From: Neurospora tetrasperma FGSC 2508 | Taxonomy: Eukaryota; Ascomycota; Sordariomycetes; Sordariales; Sordariaceae | DNA length: 64,000 nt | NCBI RefSeq assembly: GCF_000213175.1 | Contig: NW_009799179.1 | Coordinates: 6,679,519-6,743,518, forward strand | Direction of reading: 5' to 3' | Part shown: positions 58,695 to 64,000 of the stretch, piece after piece | Numbering within the stretch: position 1 is the stretch's first letter | Layout: every line of letters starts with the position of its first letter | Notes under the pieces: model-generated | Told to the model about the DNA's origin: nothing | The model's input: only the letters and a program-made list of their open reading frames with translations | Database searches by the model: none | Translations under genes and position numbers: made by a program

Positions 58695-61199
58695 ACAGCC
58701 AGCTATTAGCCATTTCGGCTTGTAAGAAAACGACGGGTCGAGAGTGAGTGACTGAACTTCTCTAGCCAGTTTGAGGTGCCCTTCTTCACTCATCCTTATT
58801 AGTTCATTGGTAACTTGCTGCATTGAACTATCAGGGTTTCAGCTTCTTTTCTTTTTCTTCCTACGAGAATTTGGAGGATACCCTCTGGGGAAAGAGCAGA
58901 GAAGTTTAATTTTCCGAACGAATAATTCAGAAAAGAGAGGAGAATGAGTGAAGAACAGAAGCAGATGCAGAAGCGGAAAGTGGCGGAGCAACAAAGCAGT
59001 GGGTCATATCATCAATATCCATCTTACTCATATTCCTCAACCGCTCAGAAATATCATAGATTAAACATACCCTTAGGTACCTCGCCGTCCTTAGCTAGTA
59101 ATCTGAATTAACTAATGCTCCCTATCAATGATGACACGAAGTATAACCCAAAATACACACGGTAGACGGGAAGAGATCTTGAGGCAGGTGATATGAACCA
59201 TGTACAGGAGAATAACTATGACCGGAACATCGCCGTCATGATGTCGCAGAAAACGATTCTTGCAATATCTATTATTCAATTATCATCGTTCTTTTATTAT
59301 CCAATTGTTATCTATTTACTCAACAGAGGTTTTTTTCGCTGTTTTTTTCATTTTGTTTTCTTTTCTAAGAGGGGGGGTTGGTTCCAACTGACATCAACGG
59401 CATTCTATTTCCACCCGCATAAAGATCTACTTACAGAAGATCCGTGATGCTTCGCGATCGATCGTGTCGATCCTGCCATTTTATTTCTCTTTCGCTTTTC
59501 ATTGTGTTTCGCAATTCGGCCTGTCTTTCCTCAGGCAGGCTGGCATCAACGGGTGAGCCGCACCTTCCCCTTCAACGGCACGTCTCCCCCCCCCCCCCTT
59601 TCGCTGTATTTCCGGGGCGCAACTTCCGTAGTACGTCGAACCTTCCGTTCGCTTCAGTCCTTTTTCTGCGTTAGAGGTAACGGCCAACAACCAACAGCGA
59701 ATAACCAACAAAGGGCGGACAGACGGACAGAACAGCCCGGGGAGACAGCGCCAGGCCAGCGCCAGGGCCAGCAGGCCAGCGGGCCGTGCCGACTTCACTT
59801 GGGCATTCTTTGAAACAAGAAAAACAATGAGGAGGAGGAGGAGGCTAAGAACGGAGCGAGCAGAGGGAGGGGAGGTGCGGTCCTGCCCGCCCGTACGCCA
59901 CCCGCAAATCACATTTGCACACAGGAAGGAAGGAAGTGAGGGCCCGGGGTCCGGAAACAGCAGCCCAGAACAAAAAGAGTGAGTACCTAGACAGGTAGGT
60001 AGAGGTACGTACCGGCTGAGACGAGAAAGTGACGACATGTCAACAAGTGATGGAAGGTGAGGACAAAGACACATAGACGTACCTAGAAACTTCGAGATAA
60101 GAAGAGGAAAAAAAAAAAAAAAAAAAAAAAAAAAAGACAGAAATGGAACGCATCGATAGCTAAGAAGGGTACTGTACTGTACTCTACGACCACCATACTT
60201 GCTCGGTCAACTCGGCCGATTCAGCCAGCAGTTGGCATCAACTACTTAGTATGTCTCTTCAAAACAGCGCTTTCAAGCTTCATCGTCAGAATAAGCATGG
60301 GATGGGATGGGTTTAAATGGCTAACGTGGGTACCTAGCGTTCGTTACTACCTTTCTGCTCTATAACCCTCCCTCTCAGGTGATTGCATCTATCGCTCCGA
60401 GTTATTGCAATATAGTGGTAGGACAGCGAAGACGACGATATATAACAGCTACATGTTTAAGGAAATATCTATCCATATATATTATCAATCATTCTACTAC
60501 ACACAATGACTGCTTGGTTGGCTCACTAATCGACAACCATCCGACAGAGAGGAAATGGAAACAAATATAAGGATGTTGTGCGAAATACATATTTTCATTC
60601 TCAACGACACCAAACCAAACGGGCAACAACACAAACAGATAGACTATTTGCCCTAGGTTTCTCTCCCTCCTCTATTCTTCTAAAGCGAAGTATAAGACAA
60701 GTCAAGACGGGACAGGACAAACACCACTACTCGACCGATTGACCAGCAGTTGACTGTCTTTCTCTTTTCTAGCAAGCAAGAGAGCGAAAACCACCAGGTC
60801 CTGACGTGACAAGAAGCATATGCCGACCTTTTCAAAATTTTAAATTCATATCGTCGATTCAATTCTTTGCTTTACATCAATTTTTATAATTTTGTGTTTT
60901 TGTCATATACATATAAGTGTGTCAAGTTATCGAACAATCAGTCGAGATCGATCGTATCATCGATCGATCAACTGATTTCATCCATCCATACATCAGTTCC
61001 ATTTCCTTACCCATTTCCATACCCATTCCAGTCCTTCCTTCTCTTTGCTCTTCTTAATCATCATGAAACATTGTTTGTGTATATCTTGTCTTTGGGAGTG
61101 GTGTTTTTTTTTTTTTGTGTTTTAATGTTGAAGAAATTTCATGTTTGTGTGGTGCAATGAAATGCGATGCGATGCGAGCGAGGCTGAGGCTGGTGATGC
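58695..61199. other. 2.5-kb gene-free convergent region
   Basis: It lies between the 3' ends of the O-methyltransferase (+) and RfeG-like (-) genes. It contains a C run at 59587-59598, a GGA repeat at 59829-59847, a run of about 29 A at 60107-60135, ACCTAGG-type sites (59083, 59986, 60080, 60331), an ATCGATCG-rich patch at 60945-60970, and a T run at 61104-61117. No open frame resembles a protein family. Confidence 0.5.
60107..60135. repeat. About 29-base A homopolymer
   Basis: A long A run in a gene-free region, preceded by AGAAGAGG. It may be a microsatellite or the tail of an old reverse-transcribed insertion; no target duplication was recognised. The exact length is prone to assembly error. 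Confidence 0.65.
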
Positions 61200-63940
61200 T
61201 TAAGATTCCTCCTCCTTCTTGTCGCCGTATCGCATGCGCTCATTCCACTTGCGCTTTCCAACGCGGGTCTCGTAGTGCGGCGCAGCCGTCTTGACGTCTT
61301 GCATCATGCCTTCGATGGCAGTTCGGGTCTTGTTTCGGTAGCAGTCCACTGTGTTGTAGGCGGCAATGATTAGCAATCTTGTTGCGTATATGGGAAGGAA
61401 AGCGGATGAAGTGATAAAAGGAAAGGGAAAAACCCACAAGCACGCTGCAGGAACACCGTCCTTCCAGCAAATACTCTGCTCTGGAGCCAGGCCATGCGAT
61501 AGCCCAAGTCATTGAGCCGCACCTCTTTTCCACGGAACGCTTTCCTCATTCGGGGGATGGCGATCTCGCCCTCCTGGCTTTCGCCCATCGGGACCTTGAC
61601 CATGACTCTGCCGCTCCGCTTGGTACCCCTTGCTGTGCCCCGACCCTCCGTATCGGTGGTACCGTCATCCTCCACGTCACTCAAGTCATCGGTAAAGAAC
61701 TTGCTGCCAGTGGCACTAGGAGGTGGGCTTTGCATCTCACGAGGGAAGTACGAGCGAGGGTAAACGCTAGCTCCCTTGCGGAAACTGTCGGGAATCTCGC
61801 GCGTGTCGACTCCATCAAGAGTAACTCTCACGCGGAGACGGCTGTGCCTGTCGCTGTCCTCAACCAGGATAAACTTGCGCTTCTTTGCTTCGGGGATATC
61901 AGGGAAGAGATCCTCGGGCTCGTCATCACGGGCGGTGCCGCGGCCGGGGGTCGTCGTGCGACGAGCGGTAACAGGACCGGTGCCGCTGGCATGTGGAGAG
62001 CCACTGAGGGTGTCATGAATCGAAGGCATCGCGGACGATCCGTATGGCGCACCGTTGGGATATGAGCCGTGGTTGGAGAAAACCTGGGCTGGTCTTTCGT
62101 CAGAGCTACCCTGGGAGGGAGCCTGATGATGATGGTGGTGGTGGTGCTGTTGGTCGTCACCGTACTCCCCATCGCCTAAAAAAAGCAAAGAAATACGAGT
62201 TAGCGCGTTGATCCCAGTGGTGGATAGGCCAGACCCGACGGCATGGACCAGTTAGCCTTGCAACTTGAGAGTGCGATTGAGTGTGATGCTGTTTCAAACC
62301 AAAAGCCTGCGCGGCAACGTCAACTCGCAAATCTCTAACAACCCCCATGCAATGCGCGGTAAAGACAAAGTAACAGCAATTTCGGGGCTTTCCAGCCGCT
62401 CGGGAATGCCCCCCTGTTTCGCAGAGGGCCAAGTACATGTGTGGGTGATGATGGCGTTGGTTAATATGTGACAAGCGATGCTGATGGGTATGCAATTGCA
62501 AGGTAAATGCAATGCAAAACGTTTGCCAGAAGCCAGACGACTGAACGACGACCGAAAACCAGCAACACAAACTAAACAACAGCAAACGCGCAACTATCGT
62601 AATGTACAGATCTTTGTTTATACCAGAGATCTCCAGTATCGCCCATGCAGAGCTCGTCAACTTGCGTTGGCAAGCCGGTATATATCAAATCTGAAAGAAA
62701 AAGACAAAAACAAAGTATCCCAAAACCCATAACATAAACCAAACAAGGCAGGCGCAGTTTTAAACAATCGGTTTGAAATGAGGTATCACACTGAATCGCA
62801 ACAACTCGCGCATTAGGCCATCTGGTGAAACATACCGACTTCGTCTCCTCCTCCCTGAGCATTTCCGTTATCGTGGGCATGGTGATGGTGCATCGACGTA
62901 CCCATATTATTAATTCCAGGCTTGTTGATAGCGGCAGCGCCGCTGGAGCCCATTGCTGCCGGTGTCGAGATGCCAGCAGGGCCGGTGGGACCGGCCATGT
63001 GGGCAGGATGGGGCGTTGCCGAACCGGCCTTGTTGCGGTGGTTCATCTTGGCCATTCGCCGCACGCGGCGGGATCTGAGTCGCGGATCTTGGTTGCTGTT
63101 GCGCCAGCTGTCCACCGCCCTTTGAATGAGCCCTCTCTTGCCTCTAAGGGGCGGGTTCAACTGGGCCAACGCCCAACCGACGGTGTTGCACTCGGTCTCG
63201 TACTGCAGACGGTTGCCACGGTACTGCTCCTTGGGGCAGCACGCGCGAGGATAAACGCAGTTCTCGGTCTTGAACTCGGGAGACAGCTCATCCTGATTAA
63301 CCGATTCCACGTCGCAACGGATTGTGTATTCCATCTTGACCCTGTCGCGAGAGTACTCGAAAGCAATCCACTGAACACCGTTTTGATCCTGTCTAACGAC
63401 GAGTGGTGTTGTCGCGGGAATCGGACCGGGAGCTGCGTTAGGGTTCACGCCAGATGCCGATCCAGTGGGCGTCGTGCCGTTCTGAGGAGTAGTCGACGGG
63501 GCGCCGCCAGCGAGCGGTACGGGGGCATTGTTTCTCTGCATCTGATGGTTCATGCCGTGCTGGGTCTCAATCTTGCCCTGGCGAGGGCTGACTGTTGCCA
63601 TTCCTGCCTGAGCATTCAGTGTCGCCTGGTGGCTTGTCTGGTGCTGCGGCGCGGTGTGAGACATCATCATGCTGGGCTGAGAGGCTATGGACTGGTGAGA
63701 CTGCTGGGCGTGTTGCGCATATGGCGAGGGCGCGGTTTGCGCCGGCATCGACGAGTACTGCGGGTGCTGAGGAGCGCCATAGTACATAGACTGCTGGTGT
63801 AGCTGCGAAGGGGCTTGTCCGTAGATACTCCTTTGCTGATCATGCCCCGAAGGCGACGCGACCGATGCTGGCGAGTTCGATTGAGGGGTATGATAAGAGG
63901 TCATAGGCGGGTAGGGAGGCCTTATCGACGTGGCCATCAT
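61200..63940 (-). CDS. RfeG-like / DUF8032-type putative transcriptional regulator with two related domains (663 aa)
   Basis: Three exons on the minus strand: 63940-62836, 62175-61438 and 61348-61200. The introns are 660 nt (GTATGT..TTAG) and 89 nt (GTGGGT..ACAG) and phases close to 663 aa. An in-frame TAG at 63998-64000 precedes the start. Residues 1-180 are a Q/H/S/P-rich low-complexity region of the kind found in fungal transcription factors. The first domain (about 185-300) contains WIAFEYSRDRVKMEYTIRCD, NCVYPRACCPKEQYRGNRL, and GWALAQLNPPLRGKRGLIQR, then a basic RLRSRRVRRMAKM. The second (about 465-640) repeats the plan: KFILVEDSDRHSRLRVRVTL, SVYPRSYFPRE, and AWLQSRVFAGRTVFLQRALD with CYRN. 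The fungal family is, as I recall, annotated as RfeG-like; its targets are unknown to me. His runs and acidic patches lie between the domains. A nuclear location is inferred from the basic stretches. Confidence 0.85.
62176..62835 (-). other. 660-nt intron of the RfeG-like gene
   Basis: It is several times longer than any other intron in the window. Borders are GTATGT and TTTTTTTAG. Retaining it would add GTATGTTTCACCAG-encoded residues and stop at 62813, giving a 375-aa protein with only the first domain. No exon-like frame or element was recognised inside it. Confidence 0.7.
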
Positions 63941-64000
63941 GTCTCCGGTATCTGCGCGATCGCGTAAGCATCGTGAAAGAGATGAAGGGGCCCAGGACTA

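Noticed and set aside
62825-63802. 325-codon plus-strand frame opposite the RfeG-like gene
   Set aside because: It is antisense to a well-supported exon and rich in R/V/G as expected of a shadow frame.

Overview
The window is genomic DNA from a filamentous ascomycete, most probably a Sordariomycete. Genes carry short introns (56-171 nt, with one of 660 nt) that have GT..AG borders and CTAAC-type branch points. The gene set is typical of these fungi: Rpn5, LaeA-like and COMT-like methyltransferases, a GH105 enzyme, MFS transporters and an RfeG-like regulator. A long AT-rich block shows the transition pattern of repeat-induced point mutation (RIP). The assignment to order level is inference.

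Left gene-bearing arm (1-32.3 kb): a 1005-aa serine-rich protein of unknown function (+, 2853-5934); a 14-TM drug:H+ antiporter-type MFS pump (+, 10478-12667); a divergently transcribed pair made of a GH105 unsaturated rhamnogalacturonyl hydrolase (-, 14744-15871) and a Dal5-type anion:cation symporter (+, 17040-18778), which looks like a small pectin-oligosaccharide use module; an SRPBCC/START-like protein (+, 19611-20927); a SAM methyltransferase-like protein with an acidic/basic tail (-, 21266-22978); the 26S proteasome lid subunit Rpn5 (-, 23874-25546); and a LaeA/TAM-type methyltransferase with an apparent 6-nt micro-exon (+, 28391-30379).

Central repeat block (32.3-53.2 kb): a three-level nest of mobile elements. 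The outermost is a Fot1/pogo-type (Tc1-mariner) DNA transposon, 32337-53171, with TA flanks, about 70-90-bp terminal inverted repeats that each contain a stem-loop, and a minus-strand DDE transposase relic. A Ty3/gypsy LTR retrotransposon (33724-51369, target duplication TACCT, LTRs about 402-404 bp) sits inside the transposase gene. A second Ty3/gypsy element (34117-41285, target duplication CCTAC, two 257-bp LTRs) sits inside the 5' LTR of the first. All are heavily RIP-mutated fossils. A 916-base assembly gap (42611-43526) and an unmutated GC-normal segment with a short TTAGGG tract lie inside the middle element.

Right arm (53.2-64 kb): 3.6 kb without a recognisable gene; a COMT-family O-methyltransferase (+, 56791-58694); a 2.5-kb gene-free stretch; and a 663-aa RfeG-like/DUF8032-type nuclear protein (-, 61200-63940) with two homologous domain copies separated by a 660-nt intron. 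Exon structures were built by hand from splice signals, reading-frame phase and family resemblance; no searches were run.
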